Below are positions 1 through 11,805 of a DNA stretch of 64,000 nt, piece by piece; within the stretch, counting starts at the first letter, position 1, and each line of letters opens with the position of its first letter. Both the position numbers and the translations under genes were made by a program. This stretch comes from Parasponia andersonii (Eukaryota; Streptophyta; Magnoliopsida; Rosales; Cannabaceae), in contig JXTB01000790.1 in the NCBI GenBank assembly GCA_002914805.1, forward strand, positions 15,049 to 79,048, given 5' to 3'. A model generated the notes under the pieces. That model ran no database searches, had not been told where the DNA came from, and saw only the letters and a list, made by a program, of their open reading frames with translations.

Positions 1-1458
1 AACTTCTCAACTGCTTCTCCTCCCTTGTTAGCCTCATCAAACATGGCGAATATGTAAGTCTCAATAGGCCTCCCTGGCTTCTTCGGAGTCCCACCCTTGA
101 CATGCTGAACCAATTTGTTGTTATAAGTCTTCGCGTTCTCGGTCGTCGTGTCGGTCCCTCCAGCCGTCGGCCAGCCGCTCTCCGACACGACGATCTCCAA
201 TGAGCCTCCGCCGGCTTTCTCTAAAGCCGAATAAGCCGTGTCCAAAAGGGCATCGAAGAGATTCTGATACCGGAGTCCGCTGACATTATCGGTAACCAGA
301 CCCTCTGGAGCCGTGAAAAGAGCATAGTCAAGACGAATATCCCTGGTGTTTCTGGCGTAGCTGAAATAAGGGTATACGTTTACGAGCAATGGAGCTCTGT
401 TGTTGACCAAAAACCTGATAATCGGCTCGAACAGGGGCCGGTGACTCGACGTCAACGACCCTTGTGACGGCGGAAAGCCTTCGAAGAATCTTGTATCGAC
501 GGAGGTGGAGACTTTGATCCGGCCCCCGAGACCTGCCGAGTTGATTGCGTTCTGGATGTTTTGCATGGCTGGTACGAGGATCCGAGCCCTTTGATCCGAG
601 GGTTGGACTTCGTTTCCTACGGCGATGTATTTGATCTTCACGTTGTCGTAGTTCTTGACATTGTTTTGGACCCACCTGTCGGCTTCGGATTGGCTCGAGG
701 CGATCTTCTCGAGGTTGTGGTTGGGGAGGCCAAGCAGGAGCTCGATGTTGGTGCCTCGGAGGGCCTGGAGAGCGCCTTGGTTTGGGTCGTAGATTCGCAT
801 TCTTCGGATGTTGTTCTTGTTATAGAGATCTATGACTTCTTGCTGAGATGGCAAGTTGCCTAGCATTCCGTAGCAAACTCCAATTTGGGCTCCTGTAATA
901 ATATTAATAGATTGAAATTGAACTATAAGAATCCAAATCTAAAACACTGCTCTGTCATCTATGCTAATGTTAATACATATGTAACTTAACTGGAACAAAC
1001 TGAGGAATGTGAATTAGTAGAGGATGCAAGACTAGGATACAACTTACCTTTGATTGTTAGTGCTTATTTACTAATATTTTTAATATTTCGTTTTTGGTTT
1101 TAAAATGTGATAAACGGTGTGAAAATGTTTTCACCATGTTGTTCGAGAATATTTTCACCATTCATTTCAAAAGACAAAAATATAAAATTATAAATTAAAA
1201 CAGGAGACGAAAAAGAAAATACTGCCAAACAATAGTTAGTAGCCGGATAAACTTTTATAATTATAATTACAACGATATGTGTGAAAATATATGTACTAAT
1301 TTGTAGGTGCGTGTACATATATGCACTAGTTCTGTGTGTGAGACAAAGTAGGGAGAGAAAAATATGCCTGTTTTGTCAATGGTTGCCATCAGAAGCCCAA
1401 TTAACAACAATGTGGAGATCATGGAAGGGCCTTTGCCAGCAGAATAAGGTTTAGGCAT
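1..1458 (-). CDS. Glucan endo-1,3-beta-glucosidase (GH17, PR-2 type), 3' end outside window
   Basis: The protein should hydrolyse internal beta-1,3-glucosidic bonds in callose or fungal wall glucan, in the apoplast or vacuole. Exon 1 (1368-1458) encodes 30 residues with a hydrophobic signal-peptide core ([11 protein letters not shown]); Met1 or Met13 could start it. Exon 2 (1-892) opens at [15 protein letters not shown], the usual mature N-terminus, and stays open for 297 codons. The catalytic acid is Glu125 in VGNE and the nucleophile is Glu268 in [18 protein letters not shown] lies near the end. About 20-25 C-terminal residues lie beyond base 1. No stop or frameshift is visible across 327 residues. 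The one intron sits where GH17 genes normally have it, but its donor reads GC. Family assignment is certain; the substrate and defence role are inferred from the family. Confidence 0.95.
893..1367 (-). other. GH17 intron with apparent GC-AG boundaries
   Basis: On the minus strand exon 1 ends ...ACAG and the intron begins GCATAT; it ends TTATTACAG before GAGCCCAAATTGG. This phase-1 junction rebuilds the conserved Thr-Gly-Ala-Gln of GH17 proteins. No GT in the following 40 bases keeps the frame and the motif. Length is 475 bp. A GC donor is a known minor class; here the bases after GC do not match the strong GCAAGT form, so splicing may be inefficient. Confidence 0.75.
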
Positions 1459-1554
1459 GGTGGTGAGAAATTCTATAGGAAGTATAAGAGAGGAAAAGTT
1501 ATATACTACAAAAGATTATTGCAAATCGATGCCTCAAACACCGCCTCTTAGCTA

Positions 1555-1565
1555 CCCTTTTATAG
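1555..1565 (-). promoter_or_regulatory. TATA box of the GH17 gene
   Basis: The minus strand reads CTATAAAAGGG about 97 bases upstream of the ATG at 1458. This predicts transcription starting near 1530 and a 5' leader of about 70 nt, normal for a plant gene. Confidence 0.7.
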
Positions 1566-1615
1566 AGAAATTGTCTCAGTTAGGCTCGGGAATTTTCAGA
1601 CTCGGAGCAAAATAT

Positions 1616-1627
1616 TTGACAAGTCAA
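1616..1627 (-). promoter_or_regulatory. Paired inverted W-box cores upstream of GH17
   Basis: The minus strand carries CTTGACTTGTCAAA. It holds one canonical W-box (TTGACT) and, two bases away on the other strand, a second TTGAC core, about 50 bp upstream of the TATA box. WRKY factors bind TTGACY and are known regulators of PR-2 genes. Use of this site is inferred. Confidence 0.4.
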
Positions 1628-3861
1628 GCACTTCATGGAAATTTAGCTACGAACATGAAAATACATAGGTGTCCCACAACACGAAAAGCAGATTTCAAAA
1701 GACAATAATAAAAAATAAAAAGTAAAAGAAGTACTAAAATATCTAATATATAGAGAAGGAAGACTAGGAGACTGGAGTTTCTTATTGCAATTGTTCAGAA
1801 TAATAATCTCTACATGAGGAAATGAGTATAAATAACCTAAAAGCAAAGAACATAAAAATTATTCTAACCTTACGAAATAAATAATAACAAACCTAAGAAA
1901 ACCTAAATATTATTACTCTTCCTAAATAAACAGTAACAACATAATTATTTACAACATATATCCCACGAAGTGCATATAATCTTATAGGCATCTATCTAAT
2001 GATTCATGAAGCAAGTTAACGTGCTCAATAAATAAACGTGAATTACTAGCAAGTCACGTCATATATTGGTCGTTGATCGAAATATCTAGTGCTAGCTGCC
2101 ACAAAACTATATATATAATTTGGATCCGAAAAAGTGTTCCTCGTTTTATATACGATAATTCTCATTCTTTTAAATAATCAAATAAGAGGATATATGCCAA
2201 ATTATGTATATTAATAATTATAAAGTGATCAAGTAGAAGTTTTAATCTTCCTAACTCTATGAATATTTTTCAGGTTGGTTTGCTAAGTTACATCCAAACT
2301 AGTAGAAATAATAATAATAATAATAATAATATTGATTATAACTATTACAATATTATTATTGTTATTATCCATATTTTTCTAGCCGATATTAATATTATTA
2401 TTATCACGAGGTTTACTGCTGATTTATCTTTTTAAGATTAGGATCTAGCTAATAGTATCCCAATTAAAGTTTGCAATGTTGAAGTCGATCTACTGTGTAT
2501 GTACACTAAAAAAATTTCCATAAGTTTGTACATTTACTACAATATTACATTCACGCGTATAGCTAGTCTAGTATCTTTGACTTTATTTTACAGGAAAACA
2601 TTAATATGAAACCGTGAACATAAAAACTATATATATTGAGAACCTATTACGTACGTCTTCTACAATTCCCACCTAAACTTATATACTCATTTCTGACCAC
2701 TCAGACTGGAGTTGCACCACCATTTATTGGAACGCATCTTATACGCTTATCCCACAAACAGGGCCACAGCATAACAAACAAAATATCAAACTAATCGCGA
2801 GTGCCATATAAAATATTAATCTTTTATTTTTTTTGTTTCCGGTCTGAAGGTAATGTAAAATATTAATTAATGACTTTAAAAAAAGTTGTGACAAAAAAGA
2901 GGTACACATATGAAGCTATATCCAACATTTATAGACCTAGTATTAGTTTGTTACTCGAGTGTTTCTTAGCTATCGATGTTTGATTGACTTAATAGATAAT
3001 CACATAAATTAACAGATAATAACATGACTATATGGATCTATACCTAGAATCTTCTTGTTGTTTTGGATTTATCTTTGGTCGATCTATTAATTAGTTGTCT
3101 TAGGGCTTTACGAACTCTATTAATTTTATTTTGATGTTGTATGTGTAGGCCGTGTATGATAAGAAAAAAATAATAATTAAAATGTGTGCAAAATTTTGAT
3201 GTCGTATCCTCCTAATTATTAATTAAAAAATATTAACAGATTAGTTTTTGGAAAATGACCGAAAATTAAGGAAATAAAAAACATACATGCATGAAACCCA
3301 TATTGTAATTAGACGACAATGGAAGGTGGCTCCATAACTACCTTCCAAAAACCAATGACTCAACAATAATTAGCCAAAAGAAGAACTTTTATCGGGTTGT
3401 GAAAAATATATATAGTGCTTCCAACTCCATGGTTCTAACTTCTGAAAACGTATACTAAGACTCATAGTCTAATGCCGTGTTTAATAGTTCCATAACTTCA
3501 TATAGGGTCCCCATTCCTGTATTAAGTTTGTTGCTATGGATCTTTAGAAGCTTCATTAGTCATATTCATTGAATAAGTCAACATATATGTCATTTTCTTT
3601 AGTAATGTTGGCTTAGGACTTAGGCTGCTTGACTTCATTGTTTACTTGACAAGGTGACAAGCGCAAATCAGGCTCTACAACTTCAGAAAAAACCCAAATT
3701 AATTACGCAGAAACTCGTCAAGAGTATTCAAGTTGATATTACTTAATTTCAAACTGTTTATTAATTCGGTTCTGCTTCAAAGCGCTGGTCAAACATATTT
3801 TCTTGTCAATATTGCTAATTCAAAACAGCTTGCATCCCCAGTTGAGAGTTGAGACGTCTTC
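1628..3861. other. AT-rich upstream region of GH17, no gene
   Basis: No convincing coding sequence was found on either strand. The region includes an (AAT)n run at about 2305-2332 followed by TATTATTATTG, which can fold back on it. The part nearest 1628 is likely promoter of the GH17 gene. Confidence 0.6.
2305..2332. repeat. (AAT)n microsatellite
   Basis: About nine perfect ATA/AAT units, followed within 30 bases by a TATTATTATTG stretch of opposite polarity. Confidence 0.85.
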
Positions 3862-5828
3862 TGTTATGACCTAAATCCGGACTAGTGGCACAAAGAGAAT
3901 TTCACTAAGATAGAAAATTCCTTAGTTTATTTGAAAAGTATCTTAAAAGTTTCAGTTTTACAAAATAGTCCATTTAAAAAGATATTTAGAATTTTATCCT
4001 GTGACCTCTCCTATAGTTCATATACACTATTAAACATAGATTGAATAATACCGAAAAACGTAAATCAGATTAAAATCCAAGCATCATCATTATCCATAAA
4101 AAAACTCAAATACTAGAATAGCAAACATAAGTTCACAGATATAATAGAAAGTAATAATCTTGGTTCAATGCTAATACTAAAAACCAAACAAGCCAAACAT
4201 CACAGTAAAAGTTTCTAGCATTACCAAGATAACAAACTACAGTTAGAGAAAGCCTCTTAATCCTCTTAGTCACCAATATCGTACTGAACACCACCTGAGG
4301 AAGGAAGGAAGGGTGGGTGAGCAAAAATGCCTAGTAGGAAAATAATTACCTCGATAGAAAATATTTTAGTGATGGAAAGTTCCTGCATGGTTAGTTTAAA
4401 TCTAATACATACATATAATAATCCAAATCTGGAACTCCATATATATATATTTATAAATAAACAGTATAAGCAAAACCATTCAATTCCTCTATATTGACGG
4501 TGGGATACGCAGTGCCACACTGTAAACCTACGATACTAATACGGTACTCATGTATGATCCTATGACACATGTAATATAGAACTGAAGTGTGAAAACTATT
4601 ATGTTCTGGCTTTTCAATAAAATAAGCATATTTTATTTTATAGAAAAATAGGCAGTATAACGGCCCTATTTTGATATACCCAAAAATAATCTGTACTAAA
4701 AAAATTCTCAGAGCAATACAATATATTTCATACAATCAAATTCTATCACAAATCTTCAAATAATTCTAAAATCACATTTGTTCTCATATATTGCAGAAGA
4801 TAAGTTTTACTCAAAAACGATATAAAACAGAGGTAATGGAATTCCTACCTCACCAGAATAGAGATACCATGCTATTGGATCCTCAAGGTGTCATTGGGCG
4901 ATCCATCGAAGGGTCGAGAACCAATTCCAAGCCATCGATTGTTCTCTTGTGAAAAATCAACGTCTCAACAGAGCTTCAAATCCACAAACGGATCTCTTCA
5001 TTAAATTCCTAGTACCCAAAATAGCTAGGTTAGATATATAATCCGTCCAATTCGGGTCTGGGTCCACACTGGACCGATGGCATGCAAAACGAGACAAATC
5101 TTAGTCGTTCGATTTTATTCTTCGTATCAATCACTAAACATAGTCAATATATATTTTTATATATATATTAATCTTCTCTATTTTCCAAGTACATTTCAAA
5201 AATAACATCAAAAACACAATCCAATGGCTAGATCGAAAAGTCAAACTTAAACTCAAAACACCCAAAATAATAACTTTCAAACCAGGCAAAATAGAGTTAT
5301 GAAATATATGCCTTGAGCTTCCTCTCGACAAGACGAATCTAATGAATCCAACAACGTGAGCTGAAACGATTCGAAACGGCGCTGGAAATTCAAAGTTCTT
5401 CCGTAGCCAACAATGGTGTTTCCAGCAACGTACGGCTCGGCGATGACCGGGGATGGGTGGCGTGGCTCCCTGGTGGCGTGGGACGACCTTGCCGATGGTC
5501 AGACTGGCCGGACGATGGCGTGGCGGCGGCTACAGATCTTGCTTCCTAGCCGGCCGAGACGTGACAGAGACGAGAGGGAGAGAGTGAGTCGATGAGGCGG
5601 GAGAGAGAAGAGAGAGAGTATGTGGGAAGAAGAACCCACATGAGTGAATATATGGGACTGTGCCATTTTTCACTATAGTTCCCTATTTCCCAAAAATCTT
5701 TCAATTTCGTCCTGAAAAATTGCATTTGAGTCCCTATTTCCAAAGAAATTTTGCAATTAAATTACTTATTAATTAATCTGAAAATTGGTAAAATTCCCAA
5801 TTTACTCTCGAAAATTGTGGGTTTTACA
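3862..5828 (-). mobile_element. Solo LTR, Ty3/Gypsy Tekay/Del-like chromovirus (copy 1)
   Basis: Read on the minus strand it starts TGTAAAACCCACAA and ends near GGTCATAACA, the usual ends of Tekay-type LTRs. It holds a purine/pyrimidine-rich leader and a long AT-rich body. There is no PBS, polypurine tract or coding region beside it, so it is a solo LTR of about 1.97 kb. It aligns by eye with the split LTR at 19140-31259, the fragment at 55130-57545 and the inverted copy at 62648-64000. The left flank is TCTTC; the right flank begins a CT microsatellite. It is a fossil. Confidence 0.8.
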
Positions 5829-6160
5829 TCTCTCTCTCTCTCTCTGTTTTGGCTATTTTCGATAGTTACATTTTTTCACATTTATTTTTTATTTATTCTT
5901 ATAATGACTTTGTGTTTTTAAAAATGACAAATTTATACCATCAAGTTTGTAAATGGTAACAAGTTATTAATCCTCTCTGGAAATTGTTGTAGGGATGTTC
6001 TTTTCCTGAACTGATAACTAGAAACATCATAAAAATAGATAATTAATTAACAATGGGAAGGTCTATTGCCAGTTGCGATTTTTTCCCTCTCTCTTCCAAA
6101 TTGAACCGCTTATAAAATTTTAAATTTTCAAAATTTATTTACACACCTTTTAAACTTTTC
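5829..6160 (+). repeat. Segment duplicated in inverted orientation at 62325-62647
   Basis: Starts with a CT microsatellite and GTTTTGGCTATTTTCG, and includes GGTCTATTGCCAGTTGCG. The reverse complement of 62325-62647 follows it with roughly 85-90% identity by eye until about 6160, where similarity ends abruptly. The solo LTR lies at the same junction in both copies. Confidence 0.8.
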
Positions 6161-6476
6161 ATCAAGCACCAAAACCCATTAAAAAACATTTTATAAACAA
6201 ATTGTTTCACACACTCCTTACTAATAGTATAAAATCCATTAGAAACCAAACGTTTTGGCTCATTCTCCATTTTTTATTGTATTCTTCAAAATTTTGATGT
6301 ATAATATTGCCTACATAGTTTATACTTGAGAAAGAGCGAAAAATCACAACGATATTAAAATTGGAGCTCATCATAGCAATTAAGATTTTGAAGTGAAAGG
6401 CAACAAGCCCAAGGATGAAGTTCAAATTTATCATGAAGGATGCGACCATTTGTGAGACAATTGACGTAAAAGAGAG
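6161..6476. other. AT-rich spacer before element A
   Basis: No gene or repeat was recognised. The last five bases (GAGAG) are the left target-site duplication of the Gypsy element that follows. Confidence 0.5.
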
Positions 6477-7303
6477 CGTGGGACCCGTCTCCAAATCATA
6501 CACCACGTGGACGATTAAGCGGCAGAACAGGTCACAAACGGGACCCACCGTCTGACAGGTATCGAGAGTGATTAGCTAAAGGCCACGCGGGTCACAGGTA
6601 ATACCACATCGGCCATTGGAATGTCCGAGGTTAGGGCCGAATCCATCACAGACCCTGGATAGACTCGGCCTAGTCCGACCCTTACCGTGACAGCTAGGGG
6701 GTCGGAAGCCCAAAGGGTCTTCTACCCGAATACAATGGAAAGCAACTCACAACTCCAGACCCAAACAGAGCATTTAATGCGATCTTGGATAGGTGTGCGC
6801 AAGAGGCAAGCCGTCCTAACAGAACGACGATTTGTCCAAATCTCACCCCTGACAGACTCAAGCCATAGAAGGCGGCAGAAACCAGGCTACAACGATACAG
6901 AGGAGATCACGGTAATCTCGACCCGTGACCTATGGAAAAAAGTTTGAAGAAAAAGGTATTCAGTCCTGAGATTGAGAAACGGATGGTTCGCAATCTCAGG
7001 ACTATATATATATGAGCCATACGTTCCCGAGAGGAGGCATGTACGCATACAAAAAGAGATATCTAAAAGTTTATAAGCAAGAAACAAAGATATACTCATA
7101 TAAATCTAAATCCTTGCTACCCTGAAGCAAAGAAAGACCACTAACTTAAGCATCGGAGAGTCTTTGTAGGTGGCCACCCCCGCCTCTCTGATCCTGCCTG
7201 AAGTTCAGAGTACTTTGGAATAGCAAGGACACATGGACAGTTGGAGGACACAATATCAGTGGTTCAGAGACACGTGGACGGCTGGTGAGAAACCAATCCA
7301 ACA
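6477..7303 (+). repeat. Element A 5' LTR
   Basis: Starts at GTGGGACCCGTC and ends ...CCAATCCAACA just before the PBS. It contains a TATATATATATGAGCC promoter stretch near 7003. The partner is 17835-18642. Confidence 0.9.
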
Positions 7304-7304
7304 G

Positions 7305-7322
7305 TTTGGCACCGTCTATGGG
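7305..7322 (+). other. Element A primer-binding site
   Basis: TTTGGCACCGTCTATGGG lies one base after the LTR end and resembles the TTTGGCGCCGTCTGTGGG class common in Tat elements. Confidence 0.7.
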
Positions 7323-7400
7323 AAAAATGGTTGAGCGTAAGAAAAAGAGTAGGAGACTCACTATCACGCTCTCCCCGAACAAAAAGCCGTACAACATCGG

Positions 7401-8936
7401 ATGGCACCTTCGAGGATGACAACCAGGAGCACACGTCCCGATGCTAAAGGGAGCTCCCGAGAAGCACGACCGGACCTGGAGCAGAAGCTGGATCAAATGC
7501 TCGCCTCCCTGACGGAAGCAAATCGGAAGGCAGAGATAGCCCACGAGGCCATCCTGGGTTTAAGGAATGAAGTCAAAGAGGTACGCAGAGATAACACCCG
7601 CCTCGAAGGGCTATTGGCGAGCGAAGACAGGAGCCAGCGGAGAGAAGATTTTGACGAAGAGGTCCAACAAGAATTCGGAAGCTAACCGCAAGGAGAAGTT
7701 CCCGCCCCATTCGGATCGCGGATGCAGGGGGCGCGACAAAGCCAGTCGAGACCCCTCCATACCAGGTGGGTGATGGGCGGAAGATGCCATGGAAGCCCAG
7801 GAAGTATGCCTCCCGACTGAAAGTAAGAGATGATGGCAAAGTTGGGTAAGAGACTCGGGGCCCATCACAGCCAGACCCCTGACGATCTGGCAGAGCAAAC
7901 TGTGCAAGGGATCTACCGGACGGCCTTCACCGACTGGATCTAGATGGAGCCCAGGCCGAGAGACTTCGCGACTCCGACCTTCAAGCCATTCGAGTGGAAA
8001 ACCGACCCCCTCGATCACATATATCACTTCTAACAGAAGATGGCCTTGGAAACCAGGGACGAGGCTGTGACCTGTAAAGTCTTCTCTACGACCCTGGCTG
8101 GAACAGCCCTGCTATGGTTCAGATAGCTCCTGGAGAAATCCATAAATGGGTTCGAAGATTTCTGCAAACTTTTCCTAAAGCAGTTCGCAAGTGTCCGGAG
8201 ACAGCAAAGAACCATGCGAGACCTCGACTGGTTGGAGCAGGCTGTAGATGAGTCCCCGCGAAAGTACCTGTCGCGTTTCCTCGAGGTGATATCCCTAGTC
8301 CATAACTCTGACTCGGTCCAAGCCGCAAGCTCATTCGTCAGGAGCATGCAGCCAGGATCAATGCTATCGAACCACCTCCTTTTGAATCTTCCGTACGATA
8401 TGGCAGACATCCAGGCGAAGTCAGAAGGGATATTCAGGGTACTGGAAAGCCACTAGAAGGTGCCCAGGACCTCTGACATGATAACAACGACGCCGGTATA
8501 AACCTCGGCCTTACAAGGGGTGAAGAGGCCCTCACCAGACCAAAGGCTGACCCCGAAACAAGAAGCCCCCATCCGAGACAGTCAGGAAGGTGGCAAGAGG
8601 AGGAAGACGCCCCGCGACCCTCAGCCGAAGTATGAGCTCAACACGCCGATCGACATGATCTTCCTCCAAAACAGGGACAGGGACATTTTCAACGACCTGC
8701 CCAAATCTGGCGTCCCTGAGCACATGAAGAACAGGAGCAGGTACTACCAGTTTCACAAAGACTACAGGCACGAAACCGCCCACTGCCGCAACTTTTACGC
8801 ACAGGTCATGATGGCGATCCATGCCGGAAGGTTGAAACAGTATGTGAAAACCGGCGGAACCCAGCCACAGGAAGACCCCTTCAGGCCTGAAAAAGGGAAG
8901 CAGACCCAGGCCTCTAGATCAGAGAGCAGACCCTGA
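7401..8936 (+). pseudogene. Element A gag (broken)
   Basis: The capsid/nucleocapsid precursor region. The N-terminal part is charged and coiled-coil-like (LDQMLASLTEANRKAEIA). The middle carries the Retrotrans_gag signature (SPRKYLSRFLEVISLV). The C-terminal part has the YYQFHKDYRHETAHCRNF segment, typical of Tat-lineage gag. The region is broken and treated as a fossil. Confidence 0.8.
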
Positions 8937-8941
8937 GGATA

Positions 8942-9607
8942 GTGCCGACTGTCGTGGGCAGACAAGAACCGACCCAGGATCAAGAGGAGAAGGAAAAATG
9001 CCTCAAAAGGGCTGAAGAAAGGGTGAAGCGCCTGAGGGGGATGGGACATTCCATCAACTATTTGATGATGGGAGAAATCCACGCCTCTGCTGCCTCTATC
9101 ATTTTCACCCACCAAGATTTGACCACAGTATACCTGCCTCACGATGACCCCTTGGTGATTAAACTGCAGATCGGCTCCACGTTGGTCGGAAGGGTCCTGG
9201 TCGACGGTGGAAGCAACGTCGATATCCTGTTCCTTAGCACATTCGAGAATATGGGCCTAGATCGAAGCGCACTAAGGCCAACCTGTCAGCCGCTGTTTGC
9301 TTTCGACAGCACTAAGGTCAGCCCCTTAGGCATCATGACCCTGAAGGTCTACGCTACTGAGAGATGCTTGAACGTGGACTTCGTCGTCATTGACTGCCAG
9401 TCCTCTTTCAACGTCATCATGGGAAGGGGATTGATCCACGCCATGCATGGGGTTGCTTCCACCCTCCACCAGGTCTTAAGATGTCTATCAAAGGATGGTA
9501 CCTATATGGTAGACATCAACGGAGACCAGGCCTCCGCAAGGAAATGCTTTTCAACTTCCCTGAGGGGAGCCGACATGAGTGCAAGTGCCTCGACCGGGGA
9601 CAGATAG
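8942..9607 (+). pseudogene. Element A aspartic protease region
   Basis: Contains the retropepsin-like VLVDGGSNVDILF active-site block followed by a second conserved hydrophobic block (SSFNVIMGRGLIHAM). It would mature the polyprotein. Fossil. Confidence 0.85.
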
Positions 9608-9634
9608 CAATCAAAGGACCACCTGCCAGCGTAC

Positions 9635-11580
9635 ATGAAGCGGATCAAAGAAGAGTCTGACGGTCCGGAATCCACGATTGAGGAGCTGGTAGTGGTCCCT
9701 TTGAAAGAGGCAGAACCGGCGAAGGTGGTTCTAATCGGGGCCTTATTGCTTGAGCAGCAGAAGAACGAGATGTTGGGATTCCTGAAGCTGAATAAGGACG
9801 TCTTCGCGTGGTCCCACGATGACATGCCCAGGATAGACCCTACGTACACCTGCCACCGGCTGAACATAGACCCCGATTTCCCTTCAGTCAGGCAGAAACC
9901 CAGAAGGTTTGCACCAGAGAAAAACAAGGCGATCAACAAGGAGGTGGAAAAGCTGCTGGAGAACAGTCTGATCAGGGAATGCATGTACCCTTATTGGGTC
10001 TCCAACCTGGTGGTGGTGAAAAAGAAAACGGCGACGACCGTATTTGCATAGACTTCACCAACCTAAACAAGGCCTGCCCGAAGGATAGCTTCCCCTTACA
10101 AGAATCGACCAAATGGTAGATGCGATGGTGGGATTCAATAGAATGAGCTTTTTAGATACTTACTCTGGGTACAACTAGATCCCCCTGTACGCGGAAGACC
10201 AGATCCATATGGCTTTTATCACGGAGCGTGGTCTATACTACTACAGGCGTATGCCATTTGGCTTGAAGAACGTAGGGGCAACCTACCAAAGGTTCATAAA
10301 TAAGATGTTCGCTGGGCTACTAGGGAAGACTATGGAGGTCTAAATCGGCGACATAGTCGTGAAGAGCAGAGAAGATTCAGACCATTTGAGGCACCTAGAT
10401 GAATGTTTTCAGATTCTGAGGCGATATCGGATGCGTCTGAATCCCAAGAAATGCATGTTTGGGGTGTCCTCCGGTCAATTCCTGGGACATATCATGAGCA
10501 AGAGGGGTATTGAGGCAAACCCAGCCCAGCTGACCTCGATCACAAATGTGCAGAGACCCTCGACCGTTCGGGAGGTCCAACACCTGGCCGGGAAGATAGC
10601 CGCTCTCAGCCGATTCGTCTCCAAGATGTCTGACCGGTGCTAGCCTTTCTTCCAATGCTTGAAGAAAAGCTCTACTATCGTCTGGGGGGAGGAACAGGAT
10701 AGGGCACTGACAGATCTCAAGCTATATTTGAGTCACCCACCTATCTTGGCTTCCCCAGCAGAGGGGGAGCACCTGTACGCCTATTTAGCAGTATCCGAAG
10801 TAGCGATCAGCACCGTACTGTTCATCGAGGAAGATGGCAAACAGAAACCAGTGTTTTATATAAGCCGCATGCTCCAGGATGCCGAGACGCGATATAGTGT
10901 GGCAAAAAAGCTGGTCCTCACTCTAGTCAACGCTAAAAAGAAACTCTGGTAGTACTTTGAGGCACACTCGGTCACCGTGTATACGGATTTCTCTATCCGG
11001 CAAATTTTGCCAAGCCAGACCTATCGGGACGACTAACTAAGTGGGCCATCGAGCTGGGAATATAGACATCGAGTATCAGCCTCGAGCGGCGAAGAAAGGA
11101 CAAGTCATGGCAGATATCTTGGTGGAAATCGAATCCTTTGGCGAGCTGCATGACCTGTTTCAGATGTCTCAACTTCGCCCCCCTTCAGCCTGGACGCTCT
11201 ATATCAACAGATCTATGAATGCCTCAGGGTTAGGTATCGGGATAGTCTTGTAGACCCCAAAGGGTCTCAGAGTTGAAAAGGCATTGAGGCTCGGCTTCCA
11301 GGCAACTAACAATGAGGAGGAGTACGAGGCACTACTGCAAGACCTTGAGCTTGCACTGTACTTCAGAGTGGAGAACATCGTAGTAAAGACCGACTCGTAA
11401 TTGATCGTGGGTCAGGTCAGGGGAAACTTCGAAGTAAAAGAACCGAGGTTGCACAGGTACTTCTCCAAGGTAATGGGGGCAAAAGCTCGCTTTGTCAATT
11501 TCAATATTGAACCAATCCCCAGGGAGATGAACCAAAGGGCCGACAAGCTAGCTAAGAATGCGTCAATTGGGGGTACGACT
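9635..11580 (+). pseudogene. Element A reverse transcriptase and RNase H (broken)
   Basis: RT blocks are visible in order: the DVFAWSHDDMPRIDP lead-in, the PYWVSNLVVVKKK block, the primer-grip region and CMFGVSSGQFLGHIMSKRG. RNase H-type sequence follows from about 10659, with the connection region AYLAVSEVAISTVLF and a second RNase H-like domain from about 11160. The region is interrupted repeatedly. Fossil. Confidence 0.85.
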
Positions 11581-11805
11581 GAAAGCACAGAAGTTCTCCT
11601 AGAAGGCAAGAACATGGAGGATCCTCCGCAGACCCCTGCACACCATGTGTTTGCAACCGGAACTACTGACGAAGGGTGGATGAAACCCATCACCCAGTAT
11701 TTGACGTTGGGGAACCTACCCGCGGACCCCCGAGAAGCAAGGTCAGTCAGGTTGAAGGCTGCCAGGTACTCAATGGTGGGGGAATGACTATACAGGAGAT
11801 CGACA

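Noticed and set aside
328-675. 115-codon open frame on the minus strand within the GH17 exon
   Set aside because: It is a shadow of the GH17 frame; the real frame carries the conserved VGNE and VVSESGWP motifs.
1457-1708. 83-codon plus-strand open frame upstream of GH17
   Set aside because: It overlaps the promoter and TATA box of the GH17 gene on the opposite strand and has no recognisable domain.
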